Shown here: piece by piece, positions 32,398 to 41,250 of the stretch | How positions within the stretch are numbered: position 1 is the first letter of the stretch | Layout: every line of letters begins with the position of its first letter | Assembly (NCBI GenBank): GCA_035577545.1 | Contig: DATLVI010000004.1 | Location: 1 to 64,000, forward strand | Origin: Verrucomicrobiia bacterium | GTDB lineage: Bacteria; Verrucomicrobiota; Verrucomicrobiia; Palsa-1439 | Length of the DNA: 64,000 nt | Direction: 5' to 3' | Made by a program: the position numbers and the translations under genes | Notes under the pieces: generated by a model | Seen by the model: only the letters and a program-made list of their open reading frames with translations | Databases searched by the model: none | What the model was told of the DNA's origin: nothing

Positions 32398-33621
32398 ATG
32401 ATGAACATCGGATCTGAAATCACAATCGTCAAAGTGTTCCTCGCGCTGCTGATGCCGGCGGGCTTTGCGCTGTTGGCCACCGGGTTGTGCCGCGACAAGA
32501 ATGCCGCCCACACAATGTTCATGACGTTCTTCGGTTCGGTCATCGCGGTGGCGGGGTTTTGGATTTGCGGCCTGGCGCTCACGAACAGCACCTTTGGCAT
32601 CTCGCACTTGTTCCTGCGCAATCGAGCGTACGATCCGGACTTGTATCTGGCGTTCGTTTCATTTTTGCCGGCGGTAATCGTCGCCACGTGCATTCCCATC
32701 GGCGCGCTCGCCGAGCGGTGGCGCTTGAAAAGCTTCTACGTGTACGCGCTGTTCATGTCGATGGTGCTGTTTCCGTTGTTCGTCCGCTGGACGTGGGGCG
32801 GCGGCTGGCTGGCGACGTTCGGTCGCAGCTTCGTCGACGTCGGCGGCTCGGGCATTGTGCACGCGTTGGCCGGATTGTGCGCGCTGGCAGGCGTACTCGT
32901 GATCGGCCCGCGCCATGGACGCTATTCCAAGGGCGGCGCGATCAATCCCATCCCGGCTCACAACGTGCCGCTCGCATTGCTGGGTAATTTTCTTTTGTCG
33001 ATAGGTTGGTTTGGGTTCAACACGATCCGTTCCCTCGACGCCGGCGGCGCGTCCAACATTGATCTCGTCGCGACGACGACCGCCCTGGCCGGCGCCGGCG
33101 GCGCCATTGCTGCGGCGGCGTACATGACAATCACCACCCGCAGGCCCGACCCGACGCTCGTAGCCAACGGCCTGATGGCGGGCCTGGTCGCCAGCAGCGC
33201 GTCGGTCGGATTGGTCGGGCCGAACGCGGCGTTCCTCATCGGCGCCGTCGGCGGCCTGTTGGTTTGCCTCGCCGTCAGCCGGCTGGACAGATTTCGCATG
33301 GACGATCCTGTCGGCGCGATTGCGGTGCATGGTCTCGGGGGTTTATGGGGCGTGCTGGCAGTCGGCTTGTTCGCTCACGGCGTTTTTGGCGCGAACGCAA
33401 ATGTCCGCGGGCTGTTTCGGGGTGACGCGGGACAGGCGCTGGCCCAAATCGTCGGCTGCGGCGCACTTTTAATATGGGCGTTTGGAGGATCGTGGGTGTT
33501 CTTCAAGCTCCTCGATCGGATCGTCCCGTTGCGGGTTGAGCCCGAGGTGGAAATGGAGGGATTGGACTCGCCGGAGACGGGCCTGCTCGGTTATCCCCGT
33601 AGCGAACGCTCGGGTAGGTAA
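32398..33621 (+). CDS. Divergent ammonium transporter family protein, copy 3
   Basis: 407 residues with an eleven-helix Amt core but no N-terminal helix-plus-linker extension like copies 1 and 2. The substrate Asp (D147 in FVDVGGSGIVH), twin histidines H155 and H311 (AVHGLGGLWG), and IPIGALAERWRLKSF are present, so conduction is plausible. Overall sequence is clearly diverged from amt1/amt2 and helix 1 starts directly after MMNIGSEITIVK. No PII gene follows it; the PP2C-kinase fusion precedes it by 14 bp. It may be a channel with a different regulator or a sensor-like Amt. ATG at 32398 or 32401 may start translation. Confidence 0.88.
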   Translation: MMNIGSEITIVKVFLALLMPAGFALLATGLCRDKNAAHTMFMTFFGSVIAVAGFWICGLALTNSTFGISHLFLRNRAYDPDLYLAFVSFLPAVIVATCIPIGALAERWRLKSFYVYALFMSMVLFPLFVRWTWGGGWLATFGRSFVDVGGSGIVHALAGLCALAGVLVIGPRHGRYSKGGAINPIPAHNVPLALLGNFLLSIGWFGFNTIRSLDAGGASNIDLVATTTALAGAGGAIAAAAYMTITTRRPDPTLVANGLMAGLVASSASVGLVGPNAAFLIGAVGGLLVCLAVSRLDRFRMDDPVGAIAVHGLGGLWGVLAVGLFAHGVFGANANVRGLFRGDAGQALAQIVGCGALLIWAFGGSWVFFKLLDRIVPLRVEPEVEMEGLDSPETGLLGYPRSERSGR

Positions 33622-33631
33622 CGGACCGGGG

Positions 33632-34297
33632 TTAATCCCCAACAGCTTTGTTGAACTTGATCGCGTATTGGAGAAGTTCGTTCGCCGTGGCGAGGTCCAG
33701 CTTCTCCTTGATGCGCGCGATGTAGCCTTCCACTGTCTTGACGCTCAGGTGCAGTTTCTCCGCGATCTGCTTGGTCGAGGTGCCGTTTCCGATCAGGCGC
33801 AGGATCTCCAGTTGCCGTTCGCTCAGGCTATCCACCGGCAGGGCGGTGGTATTGGACGGGCCGGCGGCGATCGCACGGATCATTTTGCTGGCGAGCGCCT
33901 CACTCAGGTAAATTTGCCCGTTGAGCACGCAACGGATGGCGTCCCGGATTTTCTGGCCCGCCTCCTGTTTCGTGATATAGCCACGGGCCCCCGCGCGAAT
34001 CGCGCGCTCGGCATAGAGCGATTCATCGTGCATGGAGAGAACCAGCACGGGCAATTCCTTGAAACGCTGCCCGATCTCCCGGATCAATTCGGTCCCCTGG
34101 CTGTCCTTCATCGTCAGGTCAACGATCGCCATGTCCGGCTTCAGCGTCGCGATGGCTTCCAAGGCGCCCGCCGCGTCGCCGGCTTCTCCGCATACCGCGA
34201 GGTCCGGTTCCCGTTTGATCATTTGAGCGAGCCAGTCGCGCACCATCGGATGGTCGTCGACAACCAGCACCTGCGTTTTGGACGGTGTCTTACTCAT
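33632..34297 (-). CDS. NarL-family response regulator (paralog 3)
   Basis: 221 residues from ATG 34297; the open frame continues to 34408, but the extension overlaps the kinase gene and the receiver begins normally at KTQVLVVDDHPMVRDW. Phospho-acceptor D60 in AIVDLTMKDSQGTE, receiver Lys in GYITKQE, LuxR helix-turn-helix at ~157-205 (DSLSERQLEILRLIGNGTSTKQIAEKL). It overlaps the end of the kinase gene by 8 bp and is its cognate partner. The C-terminus TANELLQYAIKFNKAVGD is identical to regulator 1. It ends 10 bp from the end of the third amt gene, convergently. Confidence 0.93.
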   Translation of the reverse strand: MSKTPSKTQVLVVDDHPMVRDWLAQMIKREPDLAVCGEAGDAAGALEAIATLKPDMAIVDLTMKDSQGTELIREIGQRFKELPVLVLSMHDESLYAERAIRAGARGYITKQEAGQKIRDAIRCVLNGQIYLSEALASKMIRAIAAGPSNTTALPVDSLSERQLEILRLIGNGTSTKQIAEKLHLSVKTVEGYIARIKEKLDLATANELLQYAIKFNKAVGD

Positions 34298-35759
34298 TCG
34301 CAACTTCAACTTCGTCTTTGGGCGGACGAGTGACAAGATTTTTCGGCAACGCACAGGTGACAATCGTTCCACCGGTCGGACCCCGTCGCACGTCCAGGGT
34401 GGCGCCAATCGCGCGAGCGCGGTAATTCATGGACTGCAGTCCCATGCCGTTACGCTTGCGCGGCGCCGTTGGAATGCCCACTCCGTCATCCCGGATGGTC
34501 AGGGTGATCTTCTCGTCGGAACCGTCCAGGCCGATTTCGATGTGCTTGGGCTGGGCGTGCCGGACCGCGTTGTTCATCGCCTCCTGCGCAATTCGGTACA
34601 GATGGATCGCCGTGGCATCGTCATCGATCAGGACTGGCGCGTCCGACCGAAAAACGCAGTCCAGCCGCTGCATGGTCCGCACGGACGCGGCCAATTCCTC
34701 CAGCGCGGACATCAGCCCGTTCGTGGCGACTTTCACCGGGTCGAGTCCGCGCGCCACATTGCGGGCCTGGCTGATGGCGCGGTCGATGAACTCCGCAATT
34801 TGCCCGGCTTGCATCGCTTGCGGCGAGGATTGTTTCGCCAGTTCTTCCTCCAGGATCTTGCTGGCGAACATGGTCGCGGTGAGATGCTGGCACAACCCGT
34901 CGTGCAGGTCCCGCCCGATGCGCCGTTGTTCCTGGTCGCTGACTTCGAGAACTTTTCTTTCCAGTCGTTTGCGCTGGGTGACATCTTCCGCGATGCCCGC
35001 GAGACGGTAGACCTGGCCGGTCTTGTCGAAAATGGGAAACGCGCGATCGTGGACCCAGCGAATGGCCCCGTCCGGGCGGACGATCCGGTATTCCTCGTCG
35101 TATCCCGCTTTTGATTGTTTATCGGCGATGGCCTGCGCGACACGCTCGCGATCTTCGGGATGGATCGCCTCGATTCGTGAGCCCGGCGATTCGTACCAAC
35201 TGGCGCTCGTCCGTCCCCAAACCACCTCGTAGGCCGGGCTGACGTAGATTACCTGTCCGTTCTCAATGTTCGTCATCCAGAACACCTCGTTGATCCCCTC
35301 CGCCAACTGCCGAAAGCGCTCCTCGCTGGTGCGGAGCCGATCTTCCGTCTGCTGATGTTCCGCCACCGAGGCTTTCAGTTCTCCGGTGCGTTGCTCGACC
35401 TTGCCTTCCAGCCCTTCGTTGAGCGCCTTCACGGTCGAAAGCAGGAACACCACGCCCAGAAATACCACCAGCCCGCTCAGCGCATTCCAGTAGGGAATGA
35501 ACGGCCTCCAGCCGGGTGTCTCCTGCATTAAGTTGACGGCCAGCCATGTGATCCCGCTGGCAAACGCCACCAGGACGCCCCCATTTCTGCCGGCAAACCA
35601 GGTGACGAACAGGACGGGGATCAGATAGAAGACCGCGAAGATCATTTCGGCCGGCGTGGCTCGGTCCACCACCCCGATCAGGACGACCAGCACCAGTCCC
35701 GCCGTCGTGAGCGAAACCTTCGACCTTTGCTCGAGCCAGGCAATCATGTTTCCAAACAT
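34290..35759 (-). CDS. Membrane sensor histidine kinase, HisKA_3/NarX type (paralog 2)
   Basis: 489 residues, same design as the kinase at 22130: four N-terminal membrane helices (~15-110), a coiled coil (~112-145, about 15 residues longer), PAS domain (~147-262; WMTNIENGQVIYVSPAYEVVWGR), HisKA_3 with H286 in RRIGRDLHDGLCQHL, and HATPase with NAVRHA, DDGVGI and GMGLQSM. It is the partner of regulator 3. The two kinase-regulator systems clearly arose by duplication and flank the amt2-to-amt3 block, so cross-talk among three regulators and two kinases is likely. Confidence 0.93.
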   Translation of the reverse strand: MFGNMIAWLEQRSKVSLTTAGLVLVVLIGVVDRATPAEMIFAVFYLIPVLFVTWFAGRNGGVLVAFASGITWLAVNLMQETPGWRPFIPYWNALSGLVVFLGVVFLLSTVKALNEGLEGKVEQRTGELKASVAEHQQTEDRLRTSEERFRQLAEGINEVFWMTNIENGQVIYVSPAYEVVWGRTSASWYESPGSRIEAIHPEDRERVAQAIADKQSKAGYDEEYRIVRPDGAIRWVHDRAFPIFDKTGQVYRLAGIAEDVTQRKRLERKVLEVSDQEQRRIGRDLHDGLCQHLTATMFASKILEEELAKQSSPQAMQAGQIAEFIDRAISQARNVARGLDPVKVATNGLMSALEELAASVRTMQRLDCVFRSDAPVLIDDDATAIHLYRIAQEAMNNAVRHAQPKHIEIGLDGSDEKITLTIRDDGVGIPTAPRKRNGMGLQSMNYRARAIGATLDVRRGPTGGTIVTCALPKNLVTRPPKDEVEVANE

Positions 35760-35881
35760 CTACGCCGGTTTCATTATGGTGTTGCGAGAGGCTTTTTCAA
35801 CGGCAAAGTCCGATTTTCCTTCCCCCTTGGACACGGGACGCTTTCCACGCTACAGTCATCGACTCGATCATCGGAATATTC

Positions 35882-37171
35882 GTGAACCAGGAAACGACAT
35901 CCAAGAGCCAGGGCATCCGGACTTTGTTCCGCAACGGGCAGTTCATGCGGTACATCACCGGGGAAACGATTTCCATGACCGGCACCTGGATGCAGATGAT
36001 GGCACAAGGCTGGATCATGACCACGCTAACCGACAAGGCCGTGATGCTCGGCATGGTCACGTTCGTGGGCAGTATTCCCATCGTGGCGCTTTCGTTGATT
36101 GGCGGGACCTTCGCCGATCGTCACGACAAGCGCGCCATCCTGCTCGTGACGCAAGTGGTGCAGATCGCTTTCGCCGTGCTGGTCGGCTGGCTCGTGGCGA
36201 CCGGACAAATCCGCATCTGGCACATCATCCTCGTCGCGTTTTTCCTCGGAATCTCGACCGCCTTTGAGATGCCTTCCGCGGCGGCGCTCGTCCCGGAATT
36301 GGTCGGGAAAGACCATATCGCGGTGGCGATTGCGGTCGACCGTTCGGTGTTTCACGGCACGCGTCTGGTTGGTCCCGCCCTCGCGGGATACGTCATCGGC
36401 ATTGCCGGACCCGCGGCGGCGTTCTACGCCAACGCGCTGTCCTTTGTGGCGCTGATGATCGCGTTGGTGACGATTCACCCGCGTCCCAAAGGAACTGCGC
36501 ACGAAGAGGAGCAGCGCCGCGGCTCTATTAAGGACGGCTTCACGTACGTTCGTTCCGACAAACCGACCACGGCCATGATCATGCTGCTGGTGACGACGGT
36601 TATTTTTGTGTTCCCCGTCATGATGGTCATGGTGCCGCTGTACGCCAAGGACATCCTGCTGCTCGGCCCGGACAAAATGGGTCTGCTCATGGGAGCATCC
36701 GGAATCGGCGCATTCACCGGGGCGGTCGGCTTGTTCGGCGTGCGACGCGAATACCGCGGCAAGTTGTTGTTAGCGGCCGTCTGCTGCATTGCGCTGGCGC
36801 TGACCGGCCTGGCAACTGCCCATCGGTTCATCGTCGCCGCGGGTTCGCTGATCGCGTTGTCGCTTGGCGTTTCCACGCTCGCCGGGCTGACAAATACGAT
36901 CATCCAGGAGCGCGCGCCCGGCCCGATGCGCGGCCGCGTCTCGTCGATTGTCGCCATGAGCTTCTTCGGCCTCATGCCGTTCGCCGCCCTCGGCATCACC
37001 AACGTCTCCGACCTCCTCGGCATGCGCAACGCCCTCTTGATCTCCGCCGCTGCCTATCTCACCGCCGGCCTCTACATCCTGAACGGGCCCGGCCGCCACC
37101 TCCGCGAACCCCCGGCGGTTGCGGTCACGAATGCTGCCGATGAGGTGGTCAGTGTAAGTCCGGAAGGCTGA
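35882..37171 (+). CDS. MFS exporter (EntS-like)
   Basis: 429 residues with about twelve membrane helices. The start RNGQFMRYITGETISMTGTWMQMMAQGWIM-type helix 1 and GGTFADRHDKRAILLVTQV (MFS motif A between helices 2 and 3) place it in the MFS_3/EntS-like exporter group; the FLGISTAFEMPSAAALVPELV segment is typical. Members export siderophores or drugs; the substrate here is not evident. The start is GTG 35882. A decayed copy of its 3' end is present at about 41110-41250. It is divergent from the histidine kinase gene, with about 120 bp between. Confidence 0.85.
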   Translation: MNQETTSKSQGIRTLFRNGQFMRYITGETISMTGTWMQMMAQGWIMTTLTDKAVMLGMVTFVGSIPIVALSLIGGTFADRHDKRAILLVTQVVQIAFAVLVGWLVATGQIRIWHIILVAFFLGISTAFEMPSAAALVPELVGKDHIAVAIAVDRSVFHGTRLVGPALAGYVIGIAGPAAAFYANALSFVALMIALVTIHPRPKGTAHEEEQRRGSIKDGFTYVRSDKPTTAMIMLLVTTVIFVFPVMMVMVPLYAKDILLLGPDKMGLLMGASGIGAFTGAVGLFGVRREYRGKLLLAAVCCIALALTGLATAHRFIVAAGSLIALSLGVSTLAGLTNTIIQERAPGPMRGRVSSIVAMSFFGLMPFAALGITNVSDLLGMRNALLISAAAYLTAGLYILNGPGRHLREPPAVAVTNAADEVVSVSPEG

Positions 37172-37345
37172 TGGGGGGCTGGAATCCTCGCGAAAGATTC
37201 ATAGGCGGGCGAAGACCTCACAGCCTCCAGTGCCTCTTGAAGTATTTCACACGCTATTTAACGCGGAGTTTCTACAACCGCCTTCCGCGCAGTGCTCGTC
37301 TTGCGAACTGTGTTGCGGGGAACAAGGCGGTTGTCAGGAGATTGG

Positions 37346-37747
37346 CTAGACCTCCCCAACTGGGGGGCTGGGTGAACGAGTTGTGACTACCTTTGCGAAA
37401 TTTGCAAATAGTGTTAGACAGATCAAAAGAATCAAACAACGGGCTAGTGGAAAGAAGACCGTTGAGACTGATGGGTTTCGGCCAACCGTCGACAGAAGAA
37501 AAAAATTGCGTGAGTACATGTCATAAATCGCAAGGAGCAACGGGAGCCCGGCGGTCACAGCGTAATAAATGGAATACCTGTAGGGAATGCTTCGGCGCGT
37601 GACGGCCATATAGCTAAGGGCGACTAAGCCAGCGTAGAGATCGTGTGATGGTCCTGGCTCTCGTGGAGGGTACATCGGAGGAATGAAAATTGCAGAAAAC
37701 CCCCAGCAGAAAGCCACTCCTAGCAATGCTCTGTATCGGTATCTCAT
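37346..37747 (-). CDS. Small membrane protein of unknown function
   Basis: About 133 residues from ATG 37747 (the frame is open to 37777). Four hydrophobic segments are visible (RALLGVAFCWGFSAIFIPP, YAGLVALSYMAVT, YYAVTAGLPLLLAIYDMY, FFPLARCLILLICLTLF). The C-terminus runs into a TCCCC/GGGG hairpin-like sequence, so the real end may have been altered. No family is recognised, base composition is more AT-rich than its neighbours, and no operon partner exists. Real gene status is uncertain. Confidence 0.45.
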   Translation of the reverse strand: MRYRYRALLGVAFCWGFSAIFIPPMYPPREPGPSHDLYAGLVALSYMAVTRRSIPYRYSIYYAVTAGLPLLLAIYDMYSRNFFLLSTVGRNPSVSTVFFPLARCLILLICLTLFANFAKVVTTRSPSPPVGEV

Positions 37748-38080
37748 GATCGATGCATCCGCTCGATTAGACACCAAGCTTCAATATTAGTCACAAGAAC
37801 CCTAAGCGCGGTTGGGGATAAAGCAAGCCAAATGGCAAAGGCAATAACCTAAACGATCGGGAGCGTATGGGGCCGCAGCGGCCCCTCAGGGCCGCCGACC
37901 CGATTTCAGTTGCCGACCGAGGCTTCAGGGAGCGCATCAGGTTCGGCTGGGAAATCGGCACTCGGTTCTGTGGCTTGGCACGCCGCTCTTCCGCAAACAT
38001 GTCACACACGCTGCCGCAGCGCTTACTGGGTGATGTGAGACCGGTAAAACCGTAGTGGTTGAAGTGCGCCGGTACCGAAC
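37748..38080. other. Intergenic region with dispersed repeat copy A
   Basis: 333 bp with no convincing gene. Around 37861-37913 lies a GC-rich sequence with a GGGGCCG-CAG-CGGCCCC hairpin, followed by CGATTTCAGTTGC, that is shared with the repeat copy at 38806-38860. Small frames here are produced by the repeat. Confidence 0.5.
37861..37913. repeat. Dispersed repeat, copy A
   Basis: Shares CTCAGGGCCGC-GA-CCCGATTTCAGTTGC with copy B at 38806-38860. On the minus strand both read as a similar peptide (ATEIG-AAL--R--P-RS--F). A third, partial copy is at 45957-46010. Confidence 0.55.
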
Positions 38081-38722
38081 TCAGCGATGATCAGATCTGT
38101 GACCGACGGAAGCCAGCACCAGAAAGTACCCTGCGATAAAGGCCGACAGTAAACCGTAGGTGACTTTGCGACCACTCTCGTTGGCCCAGATCGAAACAGC
38201 AACTACGGCCAGCAGCCACGAAACCAACACGATCACGAACCCCGGTCCCCGCAGATTCAGGACGAGATTCTTGAGGAAACCGCGACGGTTCCCGTAAACT
38301 GCCTTTGTACCGGGTGACGTGGCGGCGGATTCTCGGGAAGCCGTTCCCGCGGGAGTTAAGGCAGCAGCGTGTGAAGGCGTAGGTTGTGCGTATCGCAGCA
38401 TCGGGATATCGGAAATCGGATGCCAGTGCTCCGACTTGTTCTTGCTGTAAACGGTTTCGGACTGGACGAGCCCCCGGTAATACAACTCGGCAAGCTCCTG
38501 GAGCGTGTAGGGGCCCTTGATTTTGCCGGCAGAGGAGATATGAAACACGTCTTTGCCCGGGCGGTGCTGGAATGTCTGTGGCGAGCCTGTTTTTTTAACA
38601 GTGGGGGTAGCGGGAATCGGAAGGTTTTCCCCACACTTTGGACATGGCAGACTGAGGCCAACACCGGATTCATCAACCGAAAGCTGTTGACCGCAATTGG
38701 AACATGCGAAAGTAATGTCCAT
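38081..38722 (-). CDS. Zinc-ribbon, GYF_2-domain membrane protein
   Basis: 213 residues. An N-terminal zinc ribbon has CSNC...CPKC (residues ~8-31), preceded by MDITFA. A GYF_2-type domain follows (~55-105; FHISSAGKIKGPYTLQELAELYYRGLV...HWHPISDI). Two C-terminal membrane helices lie at ~160-205. GYF_2 domains in such bacterial proteins are thought to bind proline-rich or other peptide partners; the function is unknown. The zinc ribbon is closely related to that of the small protein at 52029-52265. It stands alone between repeat-rich spacers. Confidence 0.8.
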   Translation of the reverse strand: MDITFACSNCGQQLSVDESGVGLSLPCPKCGENLPIPATPTVKKTGSPQTFQHRPGKDVFHISSAGKIKGPYTLQELAELYYRGLVQSETVYSKNKSEHWHPISDIPMLRYAQPTPSHAAALTPAGTASRESAATSPGTKAVYGNRRGFLKNLVLNLRGPGFVIVLVSWLLAVVAVSIWANESGRKVTYGLLSAFIAGYFLVLASVGHRSDHR

Positions 38723-39162
38723 GCCACTTCACCTGGGCGTACCGACTACTTGCCCGCAATACTGACACTCCGTGCCAGCCAGCACCACCCTAAAAGTGAA
38801 TCGTTCGGAGCGCATCGGGCGCATGCGGCTCGTCAGGGCCGCGAGCCCGATTTCAGTTGCGACTGGGATGTCATGGAGCACACTACTGTTGGCATGGGAC
38901 TCCGGCGCGCGGGCTTCCGACTCATTCGCTGCACACCTGCATTGCACGTTACACAGGTATGACACCATTCACCGTGATCTCGCAGGTATTCTATCCGGTA
39001 GAATCCTGCCACAGTCATGACCACGCCTGGCATAATGACGATTCTCGGCGGCTTTGATTAAGTCTTGATGGTATGGAAGACAAACCCGTCGCGGCGTGTT
39101 AGCCACATCACACGGCGGCGAAACTCCGGCCGTTACTCAAGTCTTCCGCCAACAAACAGGTG
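38723..39162. other. Intergenic region with dispersed repeat copy B
   Basis: 440 bp with no supported gene. It contains repeat copy B (38806-38860). The several small frames present on both strands have no ribosome-binding sites and no recognisable domains. Confidence 0.5.
38806..38860. repeat. Dispersed repeat, copy B
   Basis: GAGCGCATCGGGCGCATGCGG followed by CTCGTCAGGGCCGCGAGCCC and GATTTCAGTTGC. It matches copy A in its right half and copy C (45957-46010) in its left half (CGGGCG-ATGCGGC-CGTCA-GGC-GCG). Confidence 0.55.
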
Positions 39163-40884
39163 TTACGCGCGCCGCCTGCGCTTCGTCTGCCACCACAGGG
39201 TGGATATACCCAGCCCGGCCAACAGCAACGAGCTGGGCTCGGGCACGGTGAAGGTCCACGCCAGCCCGTATTGCTCATTCATAACCGTCGGGCCGCCCTG
39301 AGAGTCATAGCCCGTGTAGCCGATCATGAATTCGTAATAGGCGCTGGGCAGATTGGTGAACCAGAGGTGCTCAACGTTGTCGATGCTGCTAATGGACTGG
39401 GCGGTCAGCGAGACGTTGGTGAACGCGCTGTCCAAGCTGGCGTACAGGTACAAGTCCAGATTGGCCATGCCGAGGATACTATTGGTTCCCGCCACTGCTG
39501 CAGCGACATCGCGGTACCAGTCCAGCGTGATGGCCATACTACCCCCCACCTGACCGCTCACCTGATAGGTGTTCGTCAAACTTAGCTTTACTGTATTGAA
39601 GTCCCAACCCGTCGGGGTGACAGCGGAGTTGACGATAGTGATAAGCCCGTTCGGCTGCAAGGTGGGCGATTTTTTGCCGGCATCCATTGTGAGATAGGCG
39701 CCGTTGGCGTTGAGCAAGCCGGCTCCCTGGTTCGGGTCCAGTGGCTGTCTCACTGTCGTAACCCCGCCGGTCAACGAACCTGTAAGTCCCGCGGTGCCGC
39801 CAAAGACGGAACCCTGGCCCCAGCCCGCCAGTTTCGTCGCTGAATTCAATAAAAGGGCCTTCATTGTGCGAGGATCTTGCGCGTCCGTTGCGACGGACGG
39901 GACGGCGGTAAAGCGATTGGAAGCAAATTGTGCCAACCGGGCAATCGTTGCCGCCACCGCTGGGGCGGCAAAACTGGTACCATTGGCGGTCGTGGTCGCA
40001 GTGCTGCCCAAGCCGGCAGGTACGTTGGTCGTCGGCATGTTGATCCCCTCGCCAGGGGCGACGATGGCCACAGCGGACCGGCCGTTGGCCAGATATCCCC
40101 GGGAACTAAAAAATGACATATTGGTGGCCGTGCCAGCGGGGGCATTCGTCACGGAACCAACCGCGATTAGATTGTAGGCGCCGGCTTGTTCACCGACGGA
40201 ATTCGTGCCGCCGTCGCTATTGGCTCCTGCACTGCGGAATTTACCTTCGTTGCCGGCAGCAACAACGATCGAAACCGCCTTTGTGGAGGCAATGTTATCC
40301 ATGGCCCGTTCCCAGACGCTTGTACCAGAGGTGTTGTAGGTACGGACGACAACATCCGTGCCATTAGGGTTGACGTCGATTACCGAATCGAGGCCGATGC
40401 TCATGTTAATGACGTGCAGATTCGGCTGCGCCGCCAGAAAATTGATCGCATTGATGACGTTCGTCTGGAAATCGAGGGCGGTATTGGTTGGCCCCGCGGT
40501 CGGATAATAGCCGCCAAGGCCTCCCGCCGCATAGACTCCCGCACCGGGGGCGACGCCGATGGTCGTCACATCCGTGCTGATCATCACGCCAGCCACTTCC
40601 GTGGCGTGGGTGTCAACCAGTTGCGGCCAGGTGTTGGCGGGGGGGTTGTCGCCTATATTGATCAACTGGAAGTTTCCCTTCACAAAGTACACATGGGAAG
40701 TGTCCGGTATATCGCTCTCGATCATGCCAATCACCTGGCCGCTTCCGTTGAACGCGGCAAACGGCCCGCCGGTGGCATTCTCGAGGACGACAGAATTGGC
40801 ATCGGCGCGGGCTTCCACCACTGTGAGGGCAAACGACAAGGCGATGAGGCTTGATAGTTGGATGGACCAGCGAATTGCTTTCAT
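39163..40884 (-). CDS. Subtilisin-like (S8) serine protease with PEP-CTERM anchor
   Basis: 573 residues from ATG 40884. A signal peptide (IQLSSLIALSFALTVVEARA) is followed by an S8 domain: H93 in DTHATEVAGV, oxyanion Asn N212 in VVAAGNEG, and Ser304 in NGTSFAAPAVA. The strand that normally carries the catalytic Asp reads VIGMIESDIPD, so Glu56 sits at the usual Asp position with Asp58 two residues on. A domain of ~150 residues follows, then the sorting signal VPEPSSLLLAG, a helix and KRRRR tail, which exosortase would process. It is a surface or exopolysaccharide-associated protease. The frame opens earlier, at 41010, but without a signal peptide. Confidence 0.9.
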   Translation of the reverse strand: MKAIRWSIQLSSLIALSFALTVVEARADANSVVLENATGGPFAAFNGSGQVIGMIESDIPDTSHVYFVKGNFQLINIGDNPPANTWPQLVDTHATEVAGVMISTDVTTIGVAPGAGVYAAGGLGGYYPTAGPTNTALDFQTNVINAINFLAAQPNLHVINMSIGLDSVIDVNPNGTDVVVRTYNTSGTSVWERAMDNIASTKAVSIVVAAGNEGKFRSAGANSDGGTNSVGEQAGAYNLIAVGSVTNAPAGTATNMSFFSSRGYLANGRSAVAIVAPGEGINMPTTNVPAGLGSTATTTANGTSFAAPAVAATIARLAQFASNRFTAVPSVATDAQDPRTMKALLLNSATKLAGWGQGSVFGGTAGLTGSLTGGVTTVRQPLDPNQGAGLLNANGAYLTMDAGKKSPTLQPNGLITIVNSAVTPTGWDFNTVKLSLTNTYQVSGQVGGSMAITLDWYRDVAAAVAGTNSILGMANLDLYLYASLDSAFTNVSLTAQSISSIDNVEHLWFTNLPSAYYEFMIGYTGYDSQGGPTVMNEQYGLAWTFTVPEPSSLLLAGLGISTLWWQTKRRRRA

Positions 40885-41204
40885 GAAATTTCCTTTCCTC
40901 GCATTACGTGCGCCGCTTTCCCTCGCGAAGAATGCAGCGCACAACTCACAGGCGGGAAAAGAAAGTCCAAACAAGAGACCTGCACGCACTCGCAACTGTC
41001 TACAACTCAAGAGTTGGTTGGTTGCCTGCCAGAAAGAAAACTCACCAACCTAACGCGCGTCTCCCCTCGCCATGGGGCAATATTAATGGCGAGAATATGA
41101 CCCTAATGCAAGCTTTTTCTTGGCTTCTGCAACGTTCGCCACGCTCGGCATCACAAACGTATCGGCCTGCCGGGCGTGCGCAACGCGCTCTTGATCTCCG
41201 CCGC
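40885..41204. other. Intergenic region between two PEP-CTERM genes
   Basis: 320 bp. The left part should contain the protease promoter, with no clear consensus. The right part, from about 41110, is the MFS-derived remnant. Confidence 0.45.
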
Positions 41205-41250
41205 CTATCTCACCGCCGGCCTCTGCATCCTCAACGGCCCCGGTCGCCGC
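41110..41250 (+). pseudogene. Decayed 3' fragment of an MFS exporter gene
   Basis: This stretch matches the 3' part of the MFS gene at about 36960-37097. In the best part (41180-41244) about 66 bases differ by four substitutions and one 3-base gap, encoding MRNALLISAAYLTAGLCILN versus the same peptide with one extra Ala and a Tyr in the intact gene. A one-base loss near 41165 breaks the frame, and nothing of the first 360 codons is present. Its right end reaches into the coding region of the minus-strand PEP-CTERM gene. Confidence 0.75.

Noticed and set aside
38729-38968. Minus-strand 79-codon frame with an ATEIGLAAL peptide
   Set aside because: It is created by the dispersed repeat and has no conserved start, ribosome-binding site or domain; reported as repeat instead.
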